Source of the DNA: Bacillota bacterium
GTDB taxonomy: Bacteria; Bacillota; Clostridia; Christensenellales; Aristaeellaceae
NCBI GenBank assembly: GCA_023416585.1
Contig: JAEZHM010000059.1
Coordinates: 1-64,000 of the forward strand
DNA: 64,000 nucleotides
Direction of reading: 5' to 3'
The position numbers and the translations under genes were made by a program. Positions 49,246 to 59,212 of the stretch are shown one piece after another (position 1 is the stretch's first letter; the number at the start of each line of letters is the position of its first letter). The notes under the pieces are model-generated. The model searched no databases. It saw only the letters and a list, made by a program, of their open reading frames with translations, and had not been told where the DNA came from.

Positions 49246-52200
49246 ATGGTTGTAAGCAAGCGGTATAACATTATCCTTCCCTTGTTAATAGGCTTCATTA
49301 TCGTATGCGTCCTCTTTATGACCCTGCCCTTTCACACGGCCTATGCACTTGGGCCTTCGTTAAAAGTATCGGGGGCGACCCCCGCAGCCCTCAACGCCAA
49401 CTACAACGATACCGGCAATCCAACCGGCGGCAAGGCATATTATTTGGCGGCGGGCGGCGAATCAAACATCTACTATGACGGCAGCAAATGGTGCCTGAAA
49501 AATCAATATTGGGACTATTATTATTCCAGCTCCACAAATCCTTCCGACTCCTCGATTCCACCATCCGGCGGATGGAAAAACATGGATGGAAGCAGCGCCT
49601 CCATATCGGTCAGTTATGGCCCGACCATCAGCTTTGATGAAACCTCCGTCTCGGTAAACGAGGCGAACGGAAGCGTTTCATTAAGGGTGAATCTTGGCAG
49701 TTTTGACTATTCAACAACCATCAATTATTCCACCCATGACGGTTCAGCCTTCAGCGGAAGCGACTATAACGGAGCCGACAACAGTTCTGTTTTCGTCAAC
49801 GGCGGGACAGCTTATATCTATATCAGCATCGGTATCATTAACGATACCAAATATGAAGGAAATGAAACATTCACCGTAACCCTGTCCAGCCCATCCGGCG
49901 CGCCGATCGTAAGCGGCACCTGCACCGTGACCATCATAAGCGACGACCCACAGGCCAAGGGAGGCTTTTCATCAGGCACGCCATCGGTCGCAGAAAACGC
50001 CGGATCCATTTCCATTCCCGTCACACTGGATAAAGCGGCCGAATCCGACGTGACCATACATTATGCAACATCCAATGGCACAGCATCATCCGGCAGCGAT
50101 TATACGGCAGTATCGGGAGATTTGGCCATTCTGGCCGGCGAAACCTCCGGCAGCATCAGTGTGCCCATATTGAACGACAGCATTTATGAGGGAAATGAGA
50201 CATTTACCGTCACCCTTTCCTCCCCCGTCAACGCCGAATTAAGCACTGCCAGCACCACCGTCACCGTAACAGATGACGAAAACGCTCCTGTCATAAGCTT
50301 TGATCCTCTCAGTATCACAGCCAATGAAAGCACGGCTGCCGTAACCCTGATCGCAACAATCTCCGTTCCCTGCCAAAACGCGGTTACCGCTCAATATGCC
50401 ACGGCCAACGGTTCGGCCTCCTCCGGCACAGACTACACCGCCAAATCCGGCACATTGAGCTTCCCTGCAAACAGCGCCACCATGGCGCTTGATATAACCC
50501 TGCTGGATGACAGCATATATGAAGGCGATGAAACCTTTGCCGTAACCTTAACCTCCCCCTCTGTGGGAACACTGGGCGCGGCGACCGCCAGCGTTACCCT
50601 AAGCGATAATGAGCCTATGCCGCAATTAAGCCTTGATAAAGACGTGCTCACGTATGATGAGGACGACGGCAAGGCAGAGCTTACCGTTACACTCTCCGGA
50701 CCGACCCAATACGGCGCAGCCATCCAGGTAACAACAAGCGACGGAACGGCACAAGCCGGGCAGGATTATACCGGGAAATCGGAAATATTCACCATTCCCG
50801 GCGGCAGCACGTCCGGCGTTATCGAGATCCCCATCATCGACGACAATATTTATGAAGGCGCTGACGAATCCTTCACCGTCACACTATCCTCCCCCCAAAG
50901 GGCAACGCTTGGACAATCCAAAACAACGGTGTACATTTTAGACAACGACAGCATACCGGAGGTTGGCTTTGCATCCGCCACATTCACCCAGAATGAGAAT
51001 GCGGGCACGGCGCTATTGACCGTGGGGCTTACCCACCCTTCCCGAACGGATATCACCGTGAACTATGCCACTTTGGACGGCACGGCCAATGCCGGCACCG
51101 ACTACACCGCCACCGCAGGCACGCTGACCATTCCGGCTTTCAGCACATCCCAAACGATAGCAATTCCCCTTTTAAATGACAGCGTGTATGAAGGCAGCGA
51201 GAATTTTACCGTCACCCTTTCCTCCCCCACCGGTGCTTCCCTTCAGGCAGCCGTTGCCACGGTGACCATCGCCGATGATGAAACCGTACCGGCAGTCGGG
51301 TTCGCACCTGCCGCTGTATCGGCAGCGGAGAACGCGGGCAGCGCAACCCTTACTGTCACCCTCACCGGCGCTTCCAAAACGGATATCACGGTGGATTATT
51401 CAACCGCCAACGGCACAGCCATACAAGATTCCGATTACACTGAAAAGTCAGGCACCATCACCATCCCGGCGGGCAGCGTTACAGCCACTTTGAATATTCC
51501 CCTTTTGAACGACAACGTGTATGAGGCTGATGAAACCTTCACCGTCACCCTTTCAAACCCCCAGGGCGCAGCCCTTGGCATAAAAACGGCAACGGTTACC
51601 ATCACGGATGATGAAACGGTCCCCAAGCTATCCTTTACCCCCGCCACCCTTGCCGTGCACGAAGGCGCGGGCACAGCCACGCTGACCGTGACCCTTTCCA
51701 GTGAAACTCAGAATGCTGTGACCGTTCAATACGCAACCCAGGACGGGACAGCTTTTGGCGGCAGCGACTATACCGCAAAAACCGGCACGGTCACCATTCC
51801 CGCCGGCAGTTCAGCGGCCACCGTGGAAATCACGATAAAAGAAGATGCCCTTTATGAGGGAGCGGAAGCGTTCACCGTCGTACTTTCCTCCCCCTCCGGC
51901 GCAGCCATAGATGCAGGCACAGCCACGGTACAGATCAACGATAACGAAAGCATGCCGCAGGCCTCCTTTGATCCAGCCGCTATTTCAGTAAACGAGAACG
52001 TGTTAGCAGCCTCGCTGACAGTGAAGTTGTCCGGCCCCTCCCAGGCGGATGTGACCGTGCAGTACGCAACACAGGATGGCACAGCCACCGCCGGTTCGGA
52101 TTATGTTGCATCTTCGGGCACGCTTACCATTCCCGGCGGTACGGTCTCCTGCACGGTGGATATCACCCTTACGGACGATACGGTTTATGAAGGCGGCGAA

Positions 52201-55104
52201 AGCTTTACCGTTTTACTTTCCTCCCCCCACGGCGCGGTGCTGGGAATAAGCAGCGCAACCGTAAACCTTACGGATAATGAGCCTGCCCCTGTGATCGGCT
52301 TTGATCCCGCCAAAGTCACTTTTGCCGAAGACGCAGGCCTAGCCAGGCTGACCATTACGCAATCCAGCGTATCTCAGGCAGATACTTCCGTACAGTACTT
52401 AGCGCAAAACGGCACAGCCACAAGCGGTGCTGACTTCACGGCGTCATCAGGCAAGTTGACCATAGTGGCGGGCAGCACTTCAACCACTGTGGATATCCCC
52501 CTTACGGATGACACCCTTTATGAAGGTGAAGAGAAGTTCACCGTTTTGCTTTCCTCCCCCACAGGCGCGGTTTTAGGTACGGATACCGCCACCGTCACCA
52601 TCACGGATACGGAAACAAAGCCAGTGATCGGCTTTAATCCCCTCACCGCTTCCTACGAACAGGATGAAAATGCCGGAATGGCCGGGGCCGACGTCATTCT
52701 CTCCGGCGCAAGCCAGGCGGATGTTTCCGTAAAATTTACTACCGTAAGCGGCACGGCTAAACCGGGCTCCGACTACACAGGCGCCTCCGGAACCCTGGTC
52801 ATTCCCGGCGGAAGCACAACGGGCAGGATTGAAATCCTTCTTAACAACGACAGCATTTATGAAGGCAATGAAACCTTTACCGTCAAGCTTTCCTCCCCCT
52901 CCGGGGCGACGCTGGGAACCGATACCGCATTATTCCTCATCAAGGATGATGAAGGCTATCCGCAGGCCGACTTCGCGCAAAGCACATTTGAAACAGGGGA
53001 GGGCGACGGCAAAATAAGGCTCACCGTGAACCTTACTTGCGCAAGCCAGGAAGATATCCGCATTGAATATGCTACAGAAGATGGCACAGCCATGGCCGGC
53101 AAGGATTACGCCGCAAAATCCGGCACACTGCTCATTCCAGCCGGAAACACATCCGGCTCTGTGGAAATCACACTGAAGGAAGACGCGATATACGAGGGCA
53201 GCGAGACCATCACCGTTACGCTTACCGTACCCTCCGGCGCGGGCGTCACCCTTGGCCTTTCCAGCGCCACGGTGCTGATAGGCGACAATGAGGGCATACC
53301 GCTGGTGAGCTTTGATCCTGCCACCATCACGCGCAATGAAAACGCGGGCACGGCAACACTTACCGCAAAGCTATCCGGCGTTTCCAAGACGGATACCACC
53401 ATGCAGTATACTACTTTGGATGGCACCGCCAAGGCCGGTACCGATTATGTTTTGAAGGCCGGCACATTGACGATCCCGGCAGGCAGCACTACGGGCACGG
53501 TGGGAATCGCAATCCTGGACGACAGTGTGTATGAAAATGGCGAAGATTTCAGCGTGGTGTTAAGCAATCCTTCCGGCGCCGTAATTGGAGATAGCACTGC
53601 CACGGTACATATCACGGATAACGACAAAGCCCCTCTAATAGGTTTTGAAGCGCCATCCATTCATGTAAGCGAAGCGCTTGCGCAAGCCGAAATCACGGTC
53701 CGGCTGTCCGACGCATCTGGCGCCGAAACTTCTGTCGTCTTCAATACAAAGGATGATACGGCTTTAAGCGGCTACGATTACACAGGGCAGACGGGTACGC
53801 TGGTCATCCCGGCGGGAAGCCTGTCGGCCACTATTATTATTCCGCTTAAGATGGATGAAGTGTATGAGGGAAGCGAAACCTTCACCGTTTTACTAAGTTC
53901 ACCCAGCGGCGCCTCATTGTCGGCGGGCAACGTCACAGTCATACTGGACGACAGCCAAACGCCCCCGGTGATCGTTTTTACCCCGGCTGCCGTTTCCGTG
54001 CGGGAAAGCGCGGGCGAAGCCTCGCTCAAGGTGACTTTGTCCCACATGTCCTCAAAAGATGTAACGGTGCAGTATGAAACCATCGACAAGACCGCCCGTG
54101 CGGGCACGGATTACCGCACCGCCTCAGGTACGCTCACCATACCGGCCATGTCCCTGACCGGCACCATCAAGGTAAGAATCCTGAACGATGCCGAGTACGA
54201 GAATACTGAATCGTTTCTTGTTAAGCTGTCCGGCGCCGCCGGCGGCACCATAGGCACGGAGGAGGCTACCGTTACCATCGTAGACAACGATCCGAAACCA
54301 ACACCCACGCCTCCCCCGGCGCATGATCTTAATTCCACGCCATCTTCCACGCCATCTTCCACACCGTTGCCCACGGCCACCGTGACCCCTGCGCCGGCAG
54401 CTGCCGTTGATCCCTCAAGATACCTGGATATCCCGCAGGAGGCTGTCGCTGCTTTGCTTGTAGGGGATGAAACCTCCGGTCAGGCAGCCACTATAGTCAG
54501 CGTGATCCAGCAGGCGGTGGAAGAAGTGATTGACACAGCCAGGGATGCCGCCCATCAGGCGGTAGAAGCCACAATGCTGCGCTTCCCGGATATCCAGCCG
54601 CTTCAGGCTAACAGCCCCATGAAGCTTGAGCTTCCCTCCGCGCAGATGCAAAGCGCTGCCCAGGCAGGTTTGGGCGTAACCGTCAGAATGGAAAACATCA
54701 CCTTTGAGGTACCGCCCGTTGTGCTTAACCAGGCGGCGGAAGGCTCTACATCCATGTCGCTGGAATGCCGCACGGCGGAAGAAGCAGCCCCGTCCTTCAG
54801 AATCGACGGCGGCAGCGGTGCATTCATCGGCCCGGCATACCAATACGCACTGGCTGTTGTACGGCCTGACGGCGAAACAGGATATGTGGATACGTTCAAT
54901 GAACCAGTCACCATTACTGTTCACATGACTGCGGAACAGGCATCAGCCATCAAAGACCCTGCCAAAGTCACCATGTGCTATATCAACCCGGTCACCGGCA
55001 AGACGGATAGCCTGCCCACTGTGTACGATCCCGAAACGCTTACACTGACGTTCACCACCACGTATTTCGCGGAGGCGGCGGAGGAACAACTGATAAAGCC
55101 ATGA
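49246..55104 (+). CDS. Giant secreted protein with 14 Calx-beta repeats
   Basis: A 1952-residue exoprotein. The signal peptide is about residues 1-34 (YNIILPLLIGFIIVCVLFM, then AYALGP). After about 90 residues come 14 Calx-beta domains of about 111 residues, each with the pattern NYAT-DGTA-G-DYT, SGTL-IP-G and YEG-E-FTV-LSSP. A Pro/Thr linker with TPSSTPSSTP leads to a 230-residue C-terminal domain I do not recognise. No LPxTG, SLH or cell-wall motif is present. GGAGG precedes ATG 49246. Calx-beta repeats bind calcium and stiffen adhesins, so an adhesion or matrix role is likely. Confidence 0.9.
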   Translation: MVVSKRYNIILPLLIGFIIVCVLFMTLPFHTAYALGPSLKVSGATPAALNANYNDTGNPTGGKAYYLAAGGESNIYYDGSKWCLKNQYWDYYYSSSTNPSDSSIPPSGGWKNMDGSSASISVSYGPTISFDETSVSVNEANGSVSLRVNLGSFDYSTTINYSTHDGSAFSGSDYNGADNSSVFVNGGTAYIYISIGIINDTKYEGNETFTVTLSSPSGAPIVSGTCTVTIISDDPQAKGGFSSGTPSVAENAGSISIPVTLDKAAESDVTIHYATSNGTASSGSDYTAVSGDLAILAGETSGSISVPILNDSIYEGNETFTVTLSSPVNAELSTASTTVTVTDDENAPVISFDPLSITANESTAAVTLIATISVPCQNAVTAQYATANGSASSGTDYTAKSGTLSFPANSATMALDITLLDDSIYEGDETFAVTLTSPSVGTLGAATASVTLSDNEPMPQLSLDKDVLTYDEDDGKAELTVTLSGPTQYGAAIQVTTSDGTAQAGQDYTGKSEIFTIPGGSTSGVIEIPIIDDNIYEGADESFTVTLSSPQRATLGQSKTTVYILDNDSIPEVGFASATFTQNENAGTALLTVGLTHPSRTDITVNYATLDGTANAGTDYTATAGTLTIPAFSTSQTIAIPLLNDSVYEGSENFTVTLSSPTGASLQAAVATVTIADDETVPAVGFAPAAVSAAENAGSATLTVTLTGASKTDITVDYSTANGTAIQDSDYTEKSGTITIPAGSVTATLNIPLLNDNVYEADETFTVTLSNPQGAALGIKTATVTITDDETVPKLSFTPATLAVHEGAGTATLTVTLSSETQNAVTVQYATQDGTAFGGSDYTAKTGTVTIPAGSSAATVEITIKEDALYEGAEAFTVVLSSPSGAAIDAGTATVQINDNESMPQASFDPAAISVNENVLAASLTVKLSGPSQADVTVQYATQDGTATAGSDYVASSGTLTIPGGTVSCTVDITLTDDTVYEGGESFTVLLSSPHGAVLGISSATVNLTDNEPAPVIGFDPAKVTFAEDAGLARLTITQSSVSQADTSVQYLAQNGTATSGADFTASSGKLTIVAGSTSTTVDIPLTDDTLYEGEEKFTVLLSSPTGAVLGTDTATVTITDTETKPVIGFNPLTASYEQDENAGMAGADVILSGASQADVSVKFTTVSGTAKPGSDYTGASGTLVIPGGSTTGRIEILLNNDSIYEGNETFTVKLSSPSGATLGTDTALFLIKDDEGYPQADFAQSTFETGEGDGKIRLTVNLTCASQEDIRIEYATEDGTAMAGKDYAAKSGTLLIPAGNTSGSVEITLKEDAIYEGSETITVTLTVPSGAGVTLGLSSATVLIGDNEGIPLVSFDPATITRNENAGTATLTAKLSGVSKTDTTMQYTTLDGTAKAGTDYVLKAGTLTIPAGSTTGTVGIAILDDSVYENGEDFSVVLSNPSGAVIGDSTATVHITDNDKAPLIGFEAPSIHVSEALAQAEITVRLSDASGAETSVVFNTKDDTALSGYDYTGQTGTLVIPAGSLSATIIIPLKMDEVYEGSETFTVLLSSPSGASLSAGNVTVILDDSQTPPVIVFTPAAVSVRESAGEASLKVTLSHMSSKDVTVQYETIDKTARAGTDYRTASGTLTIPAMSLTGTIKVRILNDAEYENTESFLVKLSGAAGGTIGTEEATVTIVDNDPKPTPTPPPAHDLNSTPSSTPSSTPLPTATVTPAPAAAVDPSRYLDIPQEAVAALLVGDETSGQAATIVSVIQQAVEEVIDTARDAAHQAVEATMLRFPDIQPLQANSPMKLELPSAQMQSAAQAGLGVTVRMENITFEVPPVVLNQAAEGSTSMSLECRTAEEAAPSFRIDGGSGAFIGPAYQYALAVVRPDGETGYVDTFNEPVTITVHMTAEQASAIKDPAKVTMCYINPVTGKTDSLPTVYDPETLTLTFTTTYFAEAAEEQLIKP
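49618..54299 (+). repeat. Tandem array of 14 Calx-beta coding units
   Basis: Units are about 333 bases each. Conserved stretches are TATGAAGGC-AATGAAACC and the TCCTCCCCC codons of the SSP turn. Units are similar but not identical. Such arrays can gain or lose units by recombination. Confidence 0.85.
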
Positions 55105-55146
55105 GTATTTGGAAAGCACAACCTGCCTTTAGAGGATGTACGAAAG

Positions 55147-55180
55147 AGCCCAGCCATTCACTTGGCTGGGCTTCTCACTT
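55147..55180 (+). terminator. Terminator after the Calx-beta gene
   Basis: AGCCCAGCC (55147-55155) pairs with GGCTGGGCT (55164-55172). A moderately T-rich tail follows. Confidence 0.75.
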
Positions 55181-55210
55181 ATTGCAATGCAATCAGGATG
55201 ATATCAATCC

Positions 55211-56548
55211 CTATGGCTGTGGCTTGTCACTAAAGTCCTCCGCCCATGCGATATCCAGCGGACCGTTTATACCGCCCTTATAGACAATCCTCTTCCCATC
55301 CTCCGAGAAGGTCAGAATGCCGCCAACTTCCGCCTGGGCCACGCCGCTTGCCGTAAACGCGATAACCTTTCTTGTGGTATTGGTCCGCTGAACCACGTCC
55401 ACCAGGCCTTCATATGCTTCGGAAACCACCTTTCCCCTATTGCCAGCAAAGAGCACATTCGTTCCATCCGTATAAAGGGCCAGCCTTCCATCCGGGGTGA
55501 ACGTTAAAGCGGAGGCATTACTGTTTACAGCCTCATCCGTGCCCTTTTGAAGGCCAATGACATGCACCCTGCCGCCCGCGTTAAACGCTGCCTGTGCCCC
55601 ATCTGCAGAAAGGTCAAAAGCCGTGGCATTCTCCGACCCTGCAATAACGGCTGTCTTCTTTGCACGCGTGTCCAAAAGCTTCAGCGGTCCTTCAGTTCTG
55701 CCGGTTGTTTCATTCCAATGGGCCAGCAGCATTGCACCGCCGTCGCCACTGCCGAGCGCCACCAGCCGCAGTGCTCCATAGGCACCCTGCAACGCAAACA
55801 CAGCATTGCATGCAAAAGCATCACCGTTTGCGGCAAAATGCATCAGCCTGCTTCCACTAAATGCCCAGCCATCCCCGGTTACAGGGCTGAATGTTACGAT
55901 GACGGCTGAACTGTTCAGCTTAGGAGCGTTATCAGCGCTCTCCTCCCGAACGTCCCCAATATCGGATACAAGGCCGCTTTCCCAGAAGCTTGCGGGTATC
56001 ACTTCCTCAGCCGTTTCCTGAAGAGAAGCATTGATCAAAAGCGCCGCGGCAGCGGGAAGCCGGCTGCCGGCTGCCGCACCAAGCAGATATGCAATCTGGT
56101 CATCGATGCCGTCGCCATCGGTGTCTTTCTTGGTGGGATCCGTGCCCAGCCATATTTCCCAGTCATCAGACAGCCCGTCGCCGTCCTGATCTGCAACAGT
56201 TACCACCGCTGTCGCAAGGGATTTGTTACCCGCCGCGTCATACGCCACGGCATTGTAACTGCCGGGCTTCAAAAAGGGATAGACGATGGTATATTTCTGT
56301 GCGGCCTTGCCTGCAATGTTCTTGGTCAAAACCGGTTTTCCAGACTCCAGTACAACGATTTTACCCAGCATCACATTATCTTTTGCGGTGATTTGCAGTC
56401 CCGGCGGGTTGCCATGTACATTGCTTACAACGGTACTGGAAATGGAAGGAGCCTGCCTGTCCCGGTCCGTATCGGCCAGCACGGCCAGCATGCCCAATGA
56501 AATAACGGCTAGCGATAAAATAAGCATTGGTATTTTACGGCATCTCAT
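55211..56548 (-). CDS. Secreted protein with thrombospondin type-3 calcium repeats
   Basis: A 445-residue exported protein. A signal peptide (about 1-25) is followed by an Ig-like beta domain (AYDAAGNKSLATAVV) and calcium loops DQDGDGLSDDWE and DTDGDGIDD (thrombospondin type-3/dockerin-like). A beta-propeller-like region then shows repeats such as AFDLSADGAQAAF, ALTFTPDGRLALYTDG and LTFSEDGKRIVYKGG. GGAGG lies before ATG 56548. It converges on the Calx-beta gene. Both products are calcium-type surface proteins, so a shared surface role is plausible. No enzyme site is seen. Confidence 0.78.
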   Translation of the reverse strand: MRCRKIPMLILSLAVISLGMLAVLADTDRDRQAPSISSTVVSNVHGNPPGLQITAKDNVMLGKIVVLESGKPVLTKNIAGKAAQKYTIVYPFLKPGSYNAVAYDAAGNKSLATAVVTVADQDGDGLSDDWEIWLGTDPTKKDTDGDGIDDQIAYLLGAAAGSRLPAAAALLINASLQETAEEVIPASFWESGLVSDIGDVREESADNAPKLNSSAVIVTFSPVTGDGWAFSGSRLMHFAANGDAFACNAVFALQGAYGALRLVALGSGDGGAMLLAHWNETTGRTEGPLKLLDTRAKKTAVIAGSENATAFDLSADGAQAAFNAGGRVHVIGLQKGTDEAVNSNASALTFTPDGRLALYTDGTNVLFAGNRGKVVSEAYEGLVDVVQRTNTTRKVIAFTASGVAQAEVGGILTFSEDGKRIVYKGGINGPLDIAWAEDFSDKPQP

Positions 56549-56889
56549 AAAATTCCTCCAATTAAAGCGGCGCGGATCAACTCTCAGAGCATCGTTAGGG
56601 CGCGGAGATATTGTACATATATACCTTGCCGTTATACCATACTATAAAGAAAAAGGGAAGGTACCCAGCGAATTATGAGCGCTGCATACATCCCTTTCCT
56701 GGCAGATTTTACATTCTACAACGTTTGCAAAAATAGACATTAACTTCAAATAATGGTATGCTTATACATAATATTATGGTTGCTCCAAACAGCAAAACGC
56801 CCGCTCCCCCGCATTCAGGCAAGGGAGGCATATGCGGGAATGGGTATTGCCAGTAATATCAACCGCCTTTATGTAACGGAGGTATACGA
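56549..56889. other. Divergent intergenic region
   Basis: No gene is supported. A partly paired stretch at about 56650-56700 (AAAGGGA with TCCCTTT, and AGCG with CGCT) could be a leader hairpin. The remainder is AT-rich and probably holds promoters for the two divergent exported proteins. I see no riboswitch consensus. Confidence 0.4.
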
Positions 56890-59109
56890 ATGAAGCCGCT
56901 GCTGAAAACAATCCTTCTGTTTTTACTCACGGCCCTGCTGCTATTAGCTGTACCCGCCTTGGCTGAGTCGAACATCGCCGTACTTTTCGATGCTGCTTCC
57001 GGTACCTATGACCCGGATTACAGCCAGTATATTGCATCAGTGGGCGATACGCTGTACATAGCCCGGACCGGGGGACTGTACGCTTATCACATTGGTGAAG
57101 AATCGCCCAAACAGCTCATGGATTTTACAAAGACAGACCTTGCGGGAGAACCGCTAAGAAATCCGGAAAACGGTACACCTCCCGTATACGCACTGATCAG
57201 TAGCGGAGATGCACTATTCGCCATGGATTTTAGTATGGGCTGTCTGTGGCGTTTTGATGAAAGCAACGCTGCTTTTGAACGGGAAGCTTCCTTCGATCCC
57301 GAAGAAGCCTTTGGGATTGGAGGAGACAGCAGATACCAATTTTCCAGCTATATCTTGGACGATAGCAATATGTATTATATTTCCAAAAATGTTATGGACA
57401 GCAGTACAAGGCTTATGCGGCTTGATCTGAAAAACGGCTTAAGTGAGCTTGTGTGCATGGATATAACCATGGCATCCCCATATGCTCCAGGGGTATTACT
57501 GGTAAATACGGGAGCACAGGGTGCGCCCGGAACCCTGTCGCTGCTGAATTCAAACACAGGCCTGGTCGAAAAAAAGCTGAGTCTTGCCACCGTATACAGC
57601 AGTATGAACTATGATCCCGGCACAGGTACCGTCTATCTTGTACGCAAGGGTGAAATTGATGCGAGCACATGTTTTGCAGAGCCTGTCCCAGCCGCCCGCA
57701 TGCCCATACGAAAAGCGCTGTTTGGCGGCGCGCTGCTGCCCGGCGGTTATCTGGCCCTGCCTTATGAAGACGGTGTGCGTCTGTATCTGACCGGCCCGGA
57801 CGCCGTTAAAGCGCTTCCTTTGAAAATAGCAGGCAATAATGCCGCAAATTTGCCCATGGAAGCGTTCAGTGACCTGCACCCTGAAATCACTTTTTCCTTG
57901 TCGGATCCATACCTTCGCAGCACCTTGGAACTGGTGACACACATGAAGAGCGGCGACAGTGCAGCCGATATATACTGCATCAGCCTGATGAACTACAGCC
58001 TGGACGTCCTGTACGAAAAAGGGTATTACGCCGGGCTGGAAGACAGTGACGCGGTTCAAAGCACAGTGGGCGCCATGTACCCATTCTTGAAGGACGCGCT
58101 GATGCGGGATGGGAAAATTATCGCACTGCCGTTTTCAAAACAATCCAATATGTATGTTTATAATCCCAAGGCTTTTGAAGAAGTGGGGCTTACCAAAAAG
58201 GATGTGCCTAAAACCTATAGCGAGCTGCTTGAATTTATCACAAGATGGGGCGATGAATTTGCGGAGCAGTATCCCTCCATGTCCCTGTTCAGCCCTGAAA
58301 TGGAAGAAAGGATTTTTAGAGAGCACATTTTAAGAACCATCCTGGAAGACCGCTTGTATGCCTGCATGCGAAAGGGTGAACCCGTTACCTATGATACGGA
58401 TGAAATCAAAGCATTGCTGAACAAACTGAAAGATACCGACTTTTCCGTCATAAATGCGATCATGCCGGATCCGCCAATGGATGACGATTTTTGGAAGAAA
58501 CAAATGTTCCAGATTGGGCCAGAGGCCAGCACCCAAAGCTATACGGTTATGTATACCAACTATATGCCCCTTCAGCTTTCCGACCAGGAACCGCCAGTGA
58601 TTCTTACCAATATAGAGGTGCTGATCATCAACCCCTATTCCCAAAACTATGATACTGCCCTGAAGTTCGTAGATTACATGGCGGGCAGCCTGCCGGCCAC
58701 CTTGCGCGCTGATCTGATGCCGGGAGAAAACCAGCCTGTGTATCTGAAAGAGGCCGAAGAGGGGCTCAAATGGTTTGAAGAGAACATTCCCAAAGACAAA
58801 AAAGCCTTGGAGGAAGCCAAGGCGGAAGATAAGCGCTTTTATCAAGACAGGCTGGATGCATTATTGGCTGAATACGAGAACGCAAAGCGCTTTGCATGGG
58901 AATCCACCGGGGAAAGTATCGCCACCTACCGCGCGCTGGACCCCTATTTTATGCTGAAAAAGCCAAATCCCATATACGGCCTGGGTTCCAGCCTGGAGCT
59001 TCAAAACATGATCTACAACCGCTTTCTGGATGGGCAGATTTCCGCCGACCAGCTAGTGAAGGAATTGGACAAAAGGATGCGCATGATGGCATTGGAGAAC
59101 AAGGAATAG
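56890..59109 (+). CDS. Solute-binding protein with N-terminal propeller-like domain
   Basis: A 739-residue exported protein. The signal peptide is about 1-25 (LLFLLTALLLLAVPALAE). Residues 26-300 look like a beta-propeller (DTLYIARTGGLYAYHIGEE, SRLMRLDLKNG-type strands). The rest is an ABC-type family 1 solute-binding fold, with MRDGKIIALPFSKQSNMYVY and NPKAFEEVGL as the typical hinge region. No lipobox Cys is visible at the signal cleavage site. No permease or ATPase genes are adjacent, so it is an orphan. Its substrate is unknown, though family 1 proteins often bind sugars. GGAGG lies before ATG 56890. Confidence 0.82.
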   Translation: MKPLLKTILLFLLTALLLLAVPALAESNIAVLFDAASGTYDPDYSQYIASVGDTLYIARTGGLYAYHIGEESPKQLMDFTKTDLAGEPLRNPENGTPPVYALISSGDALFAMDFSMGCLWRFDESNAAFEREASFDPEEAFGIGGDSRYQFSSYILDDSNMYYISKNVMDSSTRLMRLDLKNGLSELVCMDITMASPYAPGVLLVNTGAQGAPGTLSLLNSNTGLVEKKLSLATVYSSMNYDPGTGTVYLVRKGEIDASTCFAEPVPAARMPIRKALFGGALLPGGYLALPYEDGVRLYLTGPDAVKALPLKIAGNNAANLPMEAFSDLHPEITFSLSDPYLRSTLELVTHMKSGDSAADIYCISLMNYSLDVLYEKGYYAGLEDSDAVQSTVGAMYPFLKDALMRDGKIIALPFSKQSNMYVYNPKAFEEVGLTKKDVPKTYSELLEFITRWGDEFAEQYPSMSLFSPEMEERIFREHILRTILEDRLYACMRKGEPVTYDTDEIKALLNKLKDTDFSVINAIMPDPPMDDDFWKKQMFQIGPEASTQSYTVMYTNYMPLQLSDQEPPVILTNIEVLIINPYSQNYDTALKFVDYMAGSLPATLRADLMPGENQPVYLKEAEEGLKWFEENIPKDKKALEEAKAEDKRFYQDRLDALLAEYENAKRFAWESTGESIATYRALDPYFMLKKPNPIYGLGSSLELQNMIYNRFLDGQISADQLVKELDKRMRMMALENKE

Positions 59110-59171
59110 AGCATTTCGCTCCTGCATGTTGCATGCCCTGTCCTGATACAATTGATCGATTGACAACAAAA

Positions 59172-59202
59172 CTGCGGCCATGATGGCCGCAGCTCTTTAT
59201 TT
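59172..59202 (+). terminator. Terminator after the solute-binding protein gene
   Basis: CTGCGGCCA (59172-59180) pairs with TGGCCGCAG (59184-59192), followed by CTCTTTATTT. Confidence 0.8.
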
Positions 59203-59212
59203 GCATGCAATT

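Noticed and set aside
49618..54299. CRISPR-like array because of regular repeats
   Set aside because: Repeats are 333-base coding units of Calx-beta domains in one reading frame, with no short direct repeats and spacers.
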